Of a stretch of 64,000 nt of DNA, positions 44,501 to 53,225 are shown in pieces (position 1 is the stretch's first letter; every line of letters starts with the position of its first letter). The stretch covers positions 57,514-121,513 of the forward strand of contig NZ_KB900737.1 in the NCBI RefSeq assembly GCF_000379185.1, read 5' to 3'. Source of the DNA: Capnocytophaga cynodegmi DSM 19736 (GTDB lineage: Bacteria; Bacteroidota; Bacteroidia; Flavobacteriales; Flavobacteriaceae). The translations under genes were made by a program, and so were the position numbers. A model generated the notes under the pieces. It worked only from the letters and a program-made list of their open reading frames with translations. It had not been told where the DNA came from and made no database searches.

Positions 44501-44944
44501 TTCTCTGCCATATTGTGGATTTGAAATATGCCCATCATAAATGAATGTATCAGCTTCTATATCAATATAATTAGTTCGAGAAGGAATTTTTATTTTGATA
44601 TTTCCTCGTTGAGGGTCGTTCCGTAGGTTTGTACCTCCCCAATACAAACCAGCATATCTTATTTTGGAACACGTTGGATTATCAAAAGTTAGTGTAGCGG
44701 CACTCGAACTAAAAGTATTATCGTCATTATCAATGTCGACATACCTCATCATTAGTTCATCGTTTATGCCCCAATCATTGTTATAATCATTGTTAGCTGG
44801 ATTGCTGTTAAGGATTTGATTTCCAATCATTTTTAATCCACCTTTTAAATTCTCTTGTTTTCGAATCTGGAATGGAACATACACTTGTGAATAAATCCCT
44901 AAATAGGAAAAAAGTAGAAAAGAGAAAAGTATTAATTTTTTCAT
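41552..44944 (-). CDS. Large secreted protein with type IX secretion type-B C-terminal domain
   Basis: 1130 residues. Signal peptide (FLLFSYLGIYSQ), an N-terminal region with calcium-type and jelly-roll features (DNDDNTFSSSAATLTFDNP), one DUF11-like repeat near 370-460 (LLKTVEDAAGNILNNKTVPLGSTIYYGLEFQNVGNDDAIDYQIKD, split here as TIYYGLEFQNVGNDDAIDY), Ig-like repeats, and a C-terminal gliding-motility type-B sorting domain (NYFTPDGDGINDSWHI, YDRTGRKLKTL, DGTLNGKNLPSGDYWYHL, KDRRTYTGHFTLYR). It should pass the inner membrane by Sec and the outer membrane by the type IX system and be attached to the surface or released. Role likely adhesion. Confidence 0.9.
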   Translation of the reverse strand: MKKLILFSFLLFSYLGIYSQVYVPFQIRKQENLKGGLKMIGNQILNSNPANNDYNNDWGINDELMMRYVDIDNDDNTFSSSAATLTFDNPTCSKIRYAGLYWGGTNLRNDPQRGNIKIKIPSRTNYIDIEADTFIYDGHISNPQYGREAYICYKDITKLLSDTNPTGEYIIANVRATRTRDAYEVNGGVSAGWSLVIIYEDPDKSSKNISTFDGYASISKEQEVDFSFSGFKTLPAPLPVNARFGVMALEGDKAISGDKLSILKPDGTYEGLFNSVNPIDNFFNSSISENENLITNRRPASTNTLGWDIDLFSVPNKNNSVVENDQETASFKAHSTKDLYNIFFSAFEVEVIEPKMNLLKTVEDAAGNILNNKTVPLGSTIYYGLEFQNVGNDDAIDYQIKDLLPKNVTLDTNIPVEIPTGSGITYSVNGGEITFRIPNNLVKKGGNKYKVRFAIKLSPNCSDFIAPCSEKILNKAKSIYKGTLNQSIINDNGSFSSIDNCNIGVLDDTIFYADLSLCTITENIELLCGENITLTAPSNFDEYEWQDSSGNIIGSNKDVIINKSGRYTLIKRTNNCIDRKEIYIISTIQRQEVNPLIPYANVTFTCSKTQKTFPQIFLCGLNNSKSIDLSSIANIASVRLEKYTGTKKLALNETCPPDDNQWQNISNSKIFSLTEEGIYRLSLAFQNNCEATYYFRVHTSPINPTISKEDIYCKNGRISVENSTSDYEYAIVQENSTTQPTFQESPNFQVNEAGNYSILIRKKIRLEQDCVIKIDNINIKKFEQQLQIIQIQNENCENQNDGSIRFKIFDGKAFYKATLKNNQTNKIETLSNIDENIEISFTNLSPAEYTLTINDSGTCENVYNFSIKKAISLKFNTSNELLCINNVSTSQLTIAFEDDNLNLSQVRYSFNNETAKLPFDKIQGKMALLYPKNLPNGSNRISVFYGDCSFTQTIDFQNINPIKISQIKSNSLPSAIKISVSGGSGNYYFYFNDIYQSSDTYYLRSFDDGYINSDGQEIKKVRVRVEDSLGCVVETVLEEVFHDIKIPNYFTPDGDGINDSWHIKNAQGYSRMIIDIYDRTGRKLKTLTSKDSWDGTLNGKNLPSGDYWYHLQFNEAKDRRTYTGHFTLYR

Positions 44945-44979
44945 TTGAAGTATTATATGATTGTTTTAAGCAAGTTTCG

Positions 44980-44987
44980 CAAAGATA
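44980..44987 (-). promoter_or_regulatory. -7 element of the T9SS protein gene
   Basis: Minus-strand TATCTTTG, 36 bases before the ATG. No clear -33 element. Confidence 0.55.
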
Positions 44988-45104
44988 GAGAATATTGCTA
45001 ATATAATAAAAAGAGAGGCTTTGTTAATAAGAAATTTAAATAAAAATAGAGGTTTTAGAATCTCTTTTGTGGGAAGTTTAAAATATTTTGTTTCAGAAGA
45101 ATTT

Positions 45105-45755
45105 TTATTTTCTGTTTTTTCTTCTTTCATCAAGGATTTTACCGAAATCTATTTCAAAAGCAGGTGCTTGGTATTCCAGTTCATCGTTAGCAAAGGCACG
45201 AAGTAGGATTTCTTCTATTAACAAATCCTCATTATTTTCAGTGGGATTGTATTCCGTTTTCAGAGAAATGTCGTACAGCCAAGCTGTGCTATTATACATA
45301 AAAGCACTCCAACCATTACGTAAATCTTTAACTAACTGAAAGGCAGTTTTTCCCGTTTGTCTGTGTATGAGTTTTACCAAAATTCTACCTTGCGAACGCG
45401 AAAGCTTTTTGAGTTCGTCTGTAAATCGGTCTTCAATATATTTCTGCATTCGTTTGGTATACAGCTTTTTGACTCGTTTATTACGCATAGTATCCATTGT
45501 TTGTTGCATAATTTCCAAGCGGTCAGCAGCAAGTTTGGCATACGGATACACTTTCTTAACTCGGTTGCGTAAAATCAAATATTGTTTACGAGCTTCTTCA
45601 CTAATAAACTTGCGTTCTTTTCCAAAAACAACAACTTCAGGAAGCCGAATTGTGTCAATAAATTGGAGATTTGAATCCTGATGAAGTGTATCAGTTTGTG
45701 CGGAAACAAATGAACAGCAAATGATTGCAAAAAGAGTTAAAAAAAATGATTTCAT
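45105..45755 (-). CDS. DUF4294 family exported protein
   Basis: 216 residues. Signal peptide (CCSFVSAQ), a strand LPEVVVFGKERKF, then a Lys/Arg-rich helical region with a conserved LRNRVKKVYPYAKLAADRLE and a C-terminal RSQGRILVKLIHRQTG. DUF4294 is conserved in Bacteroidota and not characterised. It lies 72 bases downstream of the AddB-like nuclease gene on the same strand, an association I believe is common, so it may be co-transcribed. Confidence 0.75.
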   Translation of the reverse strand: MKSFFLTLFAIICCSFVSAQTDTLHQDSNLQFIDTIRLPEVVVFGKERKFISEEARKQYLILRNRVKKVYPYAKLAADRLEIMQQTMDTMRNKRVKKLYTKRMQKYIEDRFTDELKKLSRSQGRILVKLIHRQTGKTAFQLVKDLRNGWSAFMYNSTAWLYDISLKTEYNPTENNEDLLIEEILLRAFANDELEYQAPAFEIDFGKILDERRKNRK

Positions 45756-45827
45756 TCAAAAATTTAATTTTTCAGAAAAACAAAAGTACAAACTAAAATA
45801 TGAGAAAACAAGAAAACAACAAGTTGG

Positions 45828-48557
45828 CTACCTACTTTTTTCAGAAAAAGGAATATCCACATTGAAAATCTCTAACAATAATTTTTCGGTGTATTCCTTG
45901 TAAATTTCAATAATTTGTGATGTTATTTCATATTCTATTATTTTGTCTTGCTTGGTATGAAATTTTATTAATCCTTGATTAAGATTTTTGAATGAGAAAT
46001 TCCCAGCAATGATATTTTCCTGATTTTGAGAATTTTGTTTGAATATGTAAGCATACGTAAGCAATTGAAAGGCTTTACTATATTTAAAGTCAGTAATGAG
46101 AGAATCCCAATCGGAAATGCTAACATCGTTTTGGTTTACTTTTCCCGTTTTGTAATCAATAATGTGTAAAACGCCATTTCGCAAATCAACACGGTCGATA
46201 ATTCCTTTAAGATAAACAGGGAAAGGTAACTTTTTACTTTCAAAAGGAACTCTTAGTCGCTGTTCTAAATGTTGAACTATGATTTCAGTTCCTTTGCGGA
46301 TTTCAGTAATTTCAAGGTCAAGAAATCGATTTATATATTCATAAATAACATTGAAAATCAATAAGTTTTTACCATTTCTGAATTCTGAATTTTTATATTT
46401 TTCCAGAAAATGTTTTTCAATTAACGGACGTATTTTAGGACGCATTACTTTGAAATGATTTTCCGTTAAAATTTCCTTGAGATATGGTTTGTATAAATCC
46501 TCTAAAGTTCCGTGAACAATATCTCCAAAGGTACGTGCCTCCACCGTTTCTTCAACATCTCTTTCTTCGTAAATTTGAAGAATATTTTGCTGATAGAAAG
46601 TAATCGGATTTAAAATGTAATTTGTTAAAGAAGAAGGAGATATGCCTTTTTTCGAAAGTTCTTTGAGACGTTCTAAAATAGCATCCGTTTTCGATATAAC
46701 AATTTTTGGAACCGCAGCAGGATACACTTCAGGGGCTTTAACTTGATGCGTGATTCGGTGTGCAGGAATTCTCTCAGCTAATAACTGCAAAATAAAGCGA
46801 CTTTTTTCTTTGCTTTTTAGTCCGCTCATTTCTGTATCGTAAATCAAATGTATCTTTCTGGAACGCTGTAACATACGATAGAAATTATAGCTATAAACGG
46901 CATCTTTTTCCTTGTGAGTAGGTAGCTCTAAAAAATATTTTACATCATACGGAATAAATGAATTACCACTTTTTCCTAAAGGAAGAACGCCTTCATTAAC
47001 TGAGGTTATAATAACGTTTTCAAAATCCAAACTTCGGCTTTCCAAAACTCCCATAACTTGCAGTCCTTCAAGTGGTTCTCCAACAAAATTCAGCGAACTT
47101 TTTTGCAAAACGTCTATATAGAAATGGTACAAAGACTTTACAGAATCAATGTATCCGAATTTATTTTGAAGTTGTTTTAATTGGTTGAATAACAGGTAGA
47201 AACGATATAAGAACTCCAATGTTAGAGTATGTTTTCCATCTTCGTTGTCAGTTTTCTGTTTTATACAATAAATTAGGAATAAAGCATTGTCAATCAGTTT
47301 ATTGATTGTATTTTTGTCTTTTTCTGGAAATAGAATCTGAATAAAATCTTTTTGAGAGTCAGGAGTTGCTTCCAGAATTTTTTCTCGAGTTAAGTAGTTT
47401 AAGTTGCGTTCTTTTATGAAGTTTGAAATCTCATTTATAGCCTCTTCTGTAAAAATACTTTGTAAAAAAGGCTGTGAAATGAGGTTTAAAATATCTTTAT
47501 AGTAGAAGTTTTTTGATAGATGTAATCTAAAATAACTTGTAAAAAGGTCGTTAAGAGGAGTTTGTTGCAAAGGATATCCCATCGTTATGTTAGCTGATGT
47601 ATTGGGCTTAACAGATTGTAACATAGGGATTAACAAATTTTCATCGGCAATGATTAAAGCTGTTTTTTCCAGTTCGTTATTGGGCGTATTTTTGAGTAAT
47701 TCAGCAACTGTGTGGGCTTGATTGATGCTTTTTGGAACTCCTGTGATGTAAATTTCTTTCTCTTGTAAATAATTATTTTCCAGCCATTTGGGTTTGTTCG
47801 TTTCGTAGTATTTCCAGTTTTTTATGTATTTTCTGATAAAATAACCTGCATCGTGTTCTTTCGCTTTTATAAAGTACTCATCAATATCCCAATAAATTTC
47901 TGATTTTGAGTCCATTAATATAGAATGGATTATCTTTTGCTCTGCTTTTGATAAAGCATTGAATCCCACGAAAATATGAATTTTGTTTCCATTATTTTGA
48001 ATATAATGAGGCAGCTTTTCAACTGCTTTTTTGGCAATGAATCCAGAATATCCCTTATTTAATGATGTAAGTTTCTCGTTAAGAGCAAAATAATAATCAC
48101 CTAATGTATTCCAAAATTCGAGATGCTTTTTCTGCATTTCGGTTAATTCATCAGCTCCCGACCAATGCTCAGCTTCTTTGAGGGCGTGTATGTAAGGAAA
48201 AATCTTCTCAGGTTGAACCAAATATTGGTCAATTTCACTAAAATCTTTCAAAAGTGTTTGCCCCCAGCCAATAAATGTTTCAAAATCATCTGGTTCTTTT
48301 TTGCAAGTAGATTTGTAAGTGTCGTAAAATTCAAATAAAAGAGGCAATTCTCCAATATTTTCAACACCTGAAATTCTGCTAAAAAGCTCAGAAATACCAA
48401 CAAATTCGGGGGCAATGCTTGTTTTGCGATTGAGTTCTGCAAAATACTTCTTCAGGAAAAGGGCAGGGCGTTTTCCTGAGGTTACAAAAATTAGATTTTC
48501 AATTTCGTCGGAAAAATTCTCCAACACATCAACGACTACATTTTTTAAATAATTCAT
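45828..48557 (-). CDS. AddB/inactivated helicase-type protein with PD-(D/E)XK nuclease domain
   Basis: 909 residues. N-terminal three quarters have the shape of an inactivated UvrD-like helicase (FVTSGKRPALFLKKYF, GFNALSKAEQKIIHS, TSVNEGVLPLGKSGNSFIPYD). The C-terminal PD-(D/E)XK domain carries FGDIVHGTLEDLYKPYL (His) and YLKGIIDRVDLRNGVLHIIDYKTGK (Asp, Asp, Lys), the RecB-family nuclease. It is probably the AddB-like partner of an AddA/UvrD-like helicase in double-strand break repair; no such helicase lies in the window. Cytoplasmic. Confidence 0.82.
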   Translation of the reverse strand: MNYLKNVVVDVLENFSDEIENLIFVTSGKRPALFLKKYFAELNRKTSIAPEFVGISELFSRISGVENIGELPLLFEFYDTYKSTCKKEPDDFETFIGWGQTLLKDFSEIDQYLVQPEKIFPYIHALKEAEHWSGADELTEMQKKHLEFWNTLGDYYFALNEKLTSLNKGYSGFIAKKAVEKLPHYIQNNGNKIHIFVGFNALSKAEQKIIHSILMDSKSEIYWDIDEYFIKAKEHDAGYFIRKYIKNWKYYETNKPKWLENNYLQEKEIYITGVPKSINQAHTVAELLKNTPNNELEKTALIIADENLLIPMLQSVKPNTSANITMGYPLQQTPLNDLFTSYFRLHLSKNFYYKDILNLISQPFLQSIFTEEAINEISNFIKERNLNYLTREKILEATPDSQKDFIQILFPEKDKNTINKLIDNALFLIYCIKQKTDNEDGKHTLTLEFLYRFYLLFNQLKQLQNKFGYIDSVKSLYHFYIDVLQKSSLNFVGEPLEGLQVMGVLESRSLDFENVIITSVNEGVLPLGKSGNSFIPYDVKYFLELPTHKEKDAVYSYNFYRMLQRSRKIHLIYDTEMSGLKSKEKSRFILQLLAERIPAHRITHQVKAPEVYPAAVPKIVISKTDAILERLKELSKKGISPSSLTNYILNPITFYQQNILQIYEERDVEETVEARTFGDIVHGTLEDLYKPYLKEILTENHFKVMRPKIRPLIEKHFLEKYKNSEFRNGKNLLIFNVIYEYINRFLDLEITEIRKGTEIIVQHLEQRLRVPFESKKLPFPVYLKGIIDRVDLRNGVLHIIDYKTGKVNQNDVSISDWDSLITDFKYSKAFQLLTYAYIFKQNSQNQENIIAGNFSFKNLNQGLIKFHTKQDKIIEYEITSQIIEIYKEYTEKLLLEIFNVDIPFSEKSR

Positions 48558-48707
48558 TCGTAAAGGCTACTAATTTGTTTGTCAGAAATAAAAGTTTCAA
48601 AAGAAGGAAGCAGATTGATTTTTACAAAAATATAATTATTTTAAAAAATGAGAGAAAAATATGGAAACAAATTTATCTTCAGAGAAGGGAAAAAAGTTCT
48701 CAGAATT

Positions 48708-49424
48708 TTATTTAGGAGTGGGTACAATGCAATCTGCATCTGCTTTAATTATCAAATTCATATTTGATGGAGAAATGTACGGAATTCCTAAAGCAAGTCC
48801 GCGAAGTATAAATAATCCACCAATGATAATGATGACAAAAGGGATTGCTTTTTGGATATATTTTTTTGTTTTTTGGCTTAAAAAATTTCCCAAATAAATG
48901 GTAGCAGTCATCAATGGAACAGTTCCTAACGCAAAAGCAAACATATAAATCGCTGAATGGCTCAATTCGGTCTGAGCTAAAGCTCCGAACAAAGCCATAT
49001 ATACCAATCCGCAGGGGAGAAATCCGTTAAAAAAACCAATAAAAAAAATTGATAAAGAATTCTTACGTTTAAGTTGTTGTGAAAGAGCGTATTTTACTTT
49101 TCCTATCAAAAAATAAATTGGTTTGGTTAAAAGGTTCATTTTTACATTTATAAAAGAAAGTAGTACGACTAAAATCATTAATGAACCTACAATTATTGAA
49201 AAGATTTGCTGATATTCTCTGATGAAAAGCCCTTTCCCAAGTAGTCCGAACACTAAGCCTAAAGACACATAAGCCATAGCTTTCCCTACGTGATAAGAAG
49301 TAATTTGAAAGGCTTTTTTGATAGGTTTTCGATGTTCAAGCGGAAGTATTAAAGTCAGAGGACCACACATTCCTACGCAATGAAAGCTTCCTAACAGCCC
49401 TAATATGAAGGCAGTGTAAAACAT
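48708..49424 (-). CDS. SafE/TauE family membrane protein (heavy-metal or cytochrome c oxidase accessory)
   Basis: 238 residues, about six membrane segments. The N-terminal FHCVGMCGPLTLI and second-half GFLPCGLVY motifs with paired Cys are typical of the SafE/CcoH-linked subgroup. It overlaps the FixH start by one base (TAATG), so the pair is translationally coupled. In other Flavobacteriia this protein follows ccoG and fixH in the cbb3 oxidase operon, suggesting a role in copper handling or assembly of cbb3. Confidence 0.75.
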   Translation of the reverse strand: MFYTAFILGLLGSFHCVGMCGPLTLILPLEHRKPIKKAFQITSYHVGKAMAYVSLGLVFGLLGKGLFIREYQQIFSIIVGSLMILVVLLSFINVKMNLLTKPIYFLIGKVKYALSQQLKRKNSLSIFFIGFFNGFLPCGLVYMALFGALAQTELSHSAIYMFAFALGTVPLMTATIYLGNFLSQKTKKYIQKAIPFVIIIIGGLFILRGLALGIPYISPSNMNLIIKADADCIVPTPK

Positions 49425-49873
49425 TATTTTATGGTAATATTTTTGATAGAAATATAATCGTTGTTGTTAAAAGTATAATTCACTTCTACGTTCCAACGTC
49501 CTTCAGATAAAACATTTATTGGAACTAACATTTTTTTATTTTTCAATTGTAAAGGAATTTTGAAGTCTCTTTTTCGGTCGGAAGGGCGATAAAAAGAAAC
49601 ACTTCCTACAACATTTTCATCAGTTATCTTACTTGGGAAAATTAATGTAACTCCCTCTAAAGATGATTGTATCTGAACCGTCATTTGTTCTTTTTCTGTT
49701 TTTTGTGCTTTAACCATCATATTTTGATACGAGAATTCTTTTTTGTAGTAATCATCAGTGACAAAATCGTGATCATATTTCTTGTTAATTGTCATATTAA
49801 CAACAAAGTACATTATAAATGCAATGAAAGCCACAAAAGCAATCACAATTCCCGTTCCCCAACTTATTTTCAT
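49424..49873 (-). CDS. fixH: FixH/CcoH family protein, cbb3 oxidase assembly
   Basis: 149 residues: N-terminal membrane helix (GIVIAFVAFIAFIMYFVVN), then a periplasmic immunoglobulin-like domain (GVTLIFPSKITDENVVGSVSFYRPSDRKRDF, cut here to VTLIFPSKI and VSFYRPSDRKRDF). FixH acts in copper insertion or assembly of the cbb3-type cytochrome oxidase. Its usual partners (ccoG, ccoN/O/P) are not in the window: a sulfatase gene stands where ccoG would be. The next gene, coupled by TAATG, is the SafE/TauE protein. Confidence 0.82.
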   Translation of the reverse strand: MKISWGTGIVIAFVAFIAFIMYFVVNMTINKKYDHDFVTDDYYKKEFSYQNMMVKAQKTEKEQMTVQIQSSLEGVTLIFPSKITDENVVGSVSFYRPSDRKRDFKIPLQLKNKKMLVPINVLSEGRWNVEVNYTFNNNDYISIKNITIK

Positions 49874-49922
49874 AGTGTGTTTAGTTTTTTAGTGAAATAA
49901 AATGTTTATAAAATTGAGAAAA

Positions 49923-51323
49923 TTATTCTTTTTCCCAAGAATATTTAAAAATATCAGATTGGCTACGAGCTTGTTTCATAAATTTCTCTACTCGTTTCAC
50001 TATTTTAGGAAATTTGTTAGCTATGTTGTTTTTCTCAGAAGGGTCTTTACTTAAATCATAAAGTTCAATGGGTGCATTTTTATCTTTGTCAACATTTACT
50101 TTAACAGCTTTCCAGTTCTTATATCGAAGAGCTTGTTTCCCGCCAAACTCATAAAATTCCCAGTACAAAAACTTATGTTTTTTCTGTTTTTTATTTCCCT
50201 TTAATGTATTTACGAATGAAATTCCGTTGATAGGGTCATTTTTTGGAATATCAATTCCTGCAACCTCAGCAAAAGTAGGATAAATATCCCAAAAACCACC
50301 TTGAAAATTACTTTTAGTATTGGCTGGTACCGTTCCTTTCCATTGTACGATGAAAGGTTCACGTATTCCTCCTTCGTACAAATCACGTTTTACACCTCTG
50401 TAAATCCCACTGCTTTGGAAATAAACAACATCATCCATCGTTCGTCCTCCTTCAATGTGAGTGCCATTATCACTGGCAAAAATGATTATTGTATTTTTTT
50501 CGATACCTAATTTTTCTACTAAGGAAGAGATTTGTCCCACATAATCATCAATTCCGTTTACCATTGCCGCGTATGCCGCTTTTGGAAACTTTTGAGCCCC
50601 GTAATAACCTCCTTTAAAATCTTTTTCATTTGGGTGAATGCTATTTTGGTTTTCATCTAATTGCTTTACCATATAACGTTCAGGTACAGATAATTCAGCG
50701 TGTGGAACGGTTAACGACAGATAAATGAAAAACGGATTTCTATTCGCATTATCTTTGATGAAATTCAGAGTTTTATCTACAAAAATATCATTAACATAGG
50801 TTCCTTTTGTTATGGGTTTTTGAACGATTTTACCATTTTCAATGAAATCAAGTGAATCAGGTGTTTGAAAGTGTGCTGACATATGGTGTAAAAAACCTGC
50901 AAATGCGTCAAAACCACGCTTTTCAGGTGTTGTTTTTCCTTTTTCTAAGCCCATTCCCCATTTCCCAAAAATGGCGTTTTGATAGCCAGCTTCTTTTAGG
51001 AGTTCAGGAAAAATCTTTTTGTTCTTTTCCAACGGAAATTCACCATTTCCTCTAACTTTTGTTTGTCCAGTATGTTGCCCTGTTAAAAGAGAAGCTCTTG
51101 ATGGAGCACAAACTGTGCTTCCGGCATAAAAATCGGTAAAAGTCATACCCTCATTAGCAAGCTTACTGATATTGGGAGTTTTAATTATTTTTTGCCCATA
51201 AGGCTCAGTATCGCCATAACCCATATCATCTGCCAAAATAAAAATAATGTTGGGCTTTTGTGTGTCTTGAGCAAGTAAGAATCCACTTAATAAAAATAGA
51301 AAACAGGTGAAAATACGCTTCAT
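49923..51323 (-). CDS. Sulfatase (arylsulfatase family)
   Basis: 466 residues, signal peptide (SGFLLAQ). Catalytic motif C-A-P-S-R at Cys72-Arg76, where Cys72 must be converted to formylglycine by a maturase not present here. Metal ligands Asp32/Asp33 (LADDMGYGD) and Asp-Asn in ASDNGTH. A periplasmic enzyme that removes sulphate from glycans or small sulphate esters; substrate not deducible. It shares direction with fixH but is separated by 49 bases. Intact. Confidence 0.9.
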   Translation of the reverse strand: MKRIFTCFLFLLSGFLLAQDTQKPNIIFILADDMGYGDTEPYGQKIIKTPNISKLANEGMTFTDFYAGSTVCAPSRASLLTGQHTGQTKVRGNGEFPLEKNKKIFPELLKEAGYQNAIFGKWGMGLEKGKTTPEKRGFDAFAGFLHHMSAHFQTPDSLDFIENGKIVQKPITKGTYVNDIFVDKTLNFIKDNANRNPFFIYLSLTVPHAELSVPERYMVKQLDENQNSIHPNEKDFKGGYYGAQKFPKAAYAAMVNGIDDYVGQISSLVEKLGIEKNTIIIFASDNGTHIEGGRTMDDVVYFQSSGIYRGVKRDLYEGGIREPFIVQWKGTVPANTKSNFQGGFWDIYPTFAEVAGIDIPKNDPINGISFVNTLKGNKKQKKHKFLYWEFYEFGGKQALRYKNWKAVKVNVDKDKNAPIELYDLSKDPSEKNNIANKFPKIVKRVEKFMKQARSQSDIFKYSWEKE

Positions 51324-51441
51324 TTTAAGGTAGTTTAATCGTTAGAAAGAAATATGTTTTTAACATAAATACGTATCCAGCTGAAACCGAATACGTATTC
51401 CAAAAAATCCCTTTTGTGGAGAAGATGGGAGTGTAACTTAT

Positions 51442-51542
51442 AGTCCAACAAAGTCCAATAAAGTTTAAAAATATTAATATTGAGCATTTTGAATAAATTT
51501 AAAGTTTAATAAAGTCTAACGAAGTGTAGTAAAGTTTACTTG
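51442..51542. repeat. Two clusters of 10-bp tandem repeats beside an integrase gene
   Basis: Copies of AGT(C/T)(C/T)AA(C/T)(A/G)A run back to back: three at 51442-51471 and four at 51503-51542. The sequences are AGTCCAACAA, AGTCCAATAA, AGTTTAAAAA, then AGTTTAATAA, AGTCTAACGA, AGTGTAGTAA, AGTTTACTTG. They lie directly after the broken integrase gene, at the edge of the element, where arm-type integrase-binding sites are expected. Confidence 0.7.
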
Positions 51543-51544
51543 AT

Positions 51545-51574
51545 TTAGTCCCTGATTTTATTAGTAGGGACTAA
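51545..51574 (-). terminator. Hairpin after the integrase gene
   Basis: TTAGTCCCT (51545-51553) and AGGGACTAA (51566-51574), a 9-bp perfect stem, 12-base loop. On the minus strand it follows the integrase stop. It may be a terminator or part of the recombination site. Confidence 0.5.
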
Positions 51575-51581
51575 TTTTAGA

Positions 51582-52840
51582 TTACAAAAGATTGAATTTT
51601 TCCATAGCGTTTGCTTTGGTTTCATCGGCAATATCTATGTAGGGTTTCATCGCTTTGTAATCACTATGTCCAGTCCATTTCATAACCACTTGTGGAGGAA
51701 TACCTAAAGAAAGAGCGTTACAAATAAAAGTTCTTCTTCCTGTGTGAGTTCCTAAAAGTGCATATTTTGGTGTTACTTCATCAAACCGTTCGTTTCCTAT
51801 GTAGTAGGTCTCTCTGATAGGTTCATTAATTCCTGCTAATTCTCCTAGTTCTTTTAAATAATCGTTCATACGCTGATTGCTAACTACTGGTAAGGCTTTG
51901 TTTTTTAAGCCAATATAGTTCTCATATTTTTTTAAAATTTTTTTACTATGTTCGTTAAGTTCTATCTTAAGACTATCATTTGTTTTTAACGTAGTGATTT
52001 CTATAAAATTGTCTTTTATATCACTTTTTTTAAGGTTTTCAACATCGGAAAATCGTAGTCCCGTAAAGCATTGAAATAAGAAAACATCTCTTACCCGTTC
52101 AAGATACTTTTTAGCTGGAGGTATGTTGTATTCTCTAAACTGCTTAAACTCGGAGGGCGTAAGAATATTACTTTTTTTTGAGTGTTTTTGAATTTGGGTC
52201 TGAAATTTTCAAAAAAAGTATGTTTATTATAATTTTTTCTGACACTCCATTTTAAAAACCATTTTACGAAGGAGATATTCTTCATAACTGTGGTGTTTTT
52301 AAATTTCAACTCTTTTTGTAGATAACTTACATATTCAACAAATTTCTCTTCTGTGAAGCTTTCAAAAGAAAGTTCTGAATCAAAGTTCTGGAGATGATTT
52401 TTAACAGTATTAAGTTTTTGTTTTGTGCCTATTGTCCACTGATTAACAGAAGCCTCTTCTTTAATAAAATCATTATAGTATTCAAAAAAGCTTTTTTCGA
52501 GTACTATTTTCTCAACTCTATCTATTTGTTTATTAAAGGAATACTGAAATTCTTCTCTTGTTGGTATTTGTTTTTGAACTTCAAAAAATTTGAAAGTTTC
52601 TTCACAGGCTTGTTCAAATTTCTGAATATTTCTGTTAATGATACTTGCAGGAGTTTTTTTCTTTCCGTGAGTTGTGTTTGCTTTGCATCGCTGTGTTTCT
52701 ATACTCCATTTTTCAATCTCTATACGAAATCCAAGGTTAAAGGCAACAATATTTCCGCTCCACTTTATTCGATAACGAAGACGAGCATCTGGTTTATCTT
52801 TTTCTTTGTCTAAGAGAAACTGAGAATGGTACTTTATCAT
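51582..52840 (-). pseudogene. Tyrosine recombinase/integrase, one-base frameshift in an A run
   Basis: Two frames cover one protein. The first, starting at the ATG at 52840, gives the SAM-like core-binding domain ending in HTFFENFRPKFKNTQKK; the second continues KSNILTPSEFKQF to the C-terminus. They are joined across a run of eight A (minus strand, 52172-52179); nine A would restore the frame. All five catalytic residues exist: Arg in FTGLRFSD, His-x-x-Arg in THTGRRTF, His in TGHSDYK, Tyr in KPYIDI. It is either a dead integrase, a slippery-run variant or a sequencing error. It lies at the edge of a mobile element with tandem repeats behind it. Confidence 0.85.
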
Positions 52841-53225
52841 TTTAAAAGGCAGTTTTATTTATAGAGATTTATTTTTCAGTTAGTACTTTTCTAAAACTCA
52901 TAGAGAACCAGTTATGTATTTTTTTGTGTATGTAACTGAATAAAATAGACCTGTTATAAGAAAGCGATTGTGCGTCTGCATTTTGAGAGCTTAATCTTAT
53001 TTTCAGTGTACTTTAAGATTTAAAAATACAACAATGTCGCAAATATATGAAAAAAATTGAAGTTAGAGAACCAGTTATAAAGAAAATATTAAGTTGATAA
53101 TATTTACTGTTGGCTAGTAAGGAAATTTATTGTCTAATTGCATCCAAATTTAAGATTGTAAGAGGTAAGGCATATTGATGTATAATCTTGTCCATCAATG
53201 AGAATCTCTATTTGAACCATCGGGA
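52841..53225. other. Gene-free stretch with a 15-bp direct repeat
   Basis: TAGAGAACCAGTTAT occurs at 52901-52915 and again, identical, at 53064-53078. The two copies could be duplicated ends of an insertion now lost. No open frame or known element is recognised otherwise. Confidence 0.5.

Noticed and set aside
48661..48897. Plus-strand open frame of 78 codons
   Set aside because: It lies antisense to the SafE/TauE gene and has no recognisable features.
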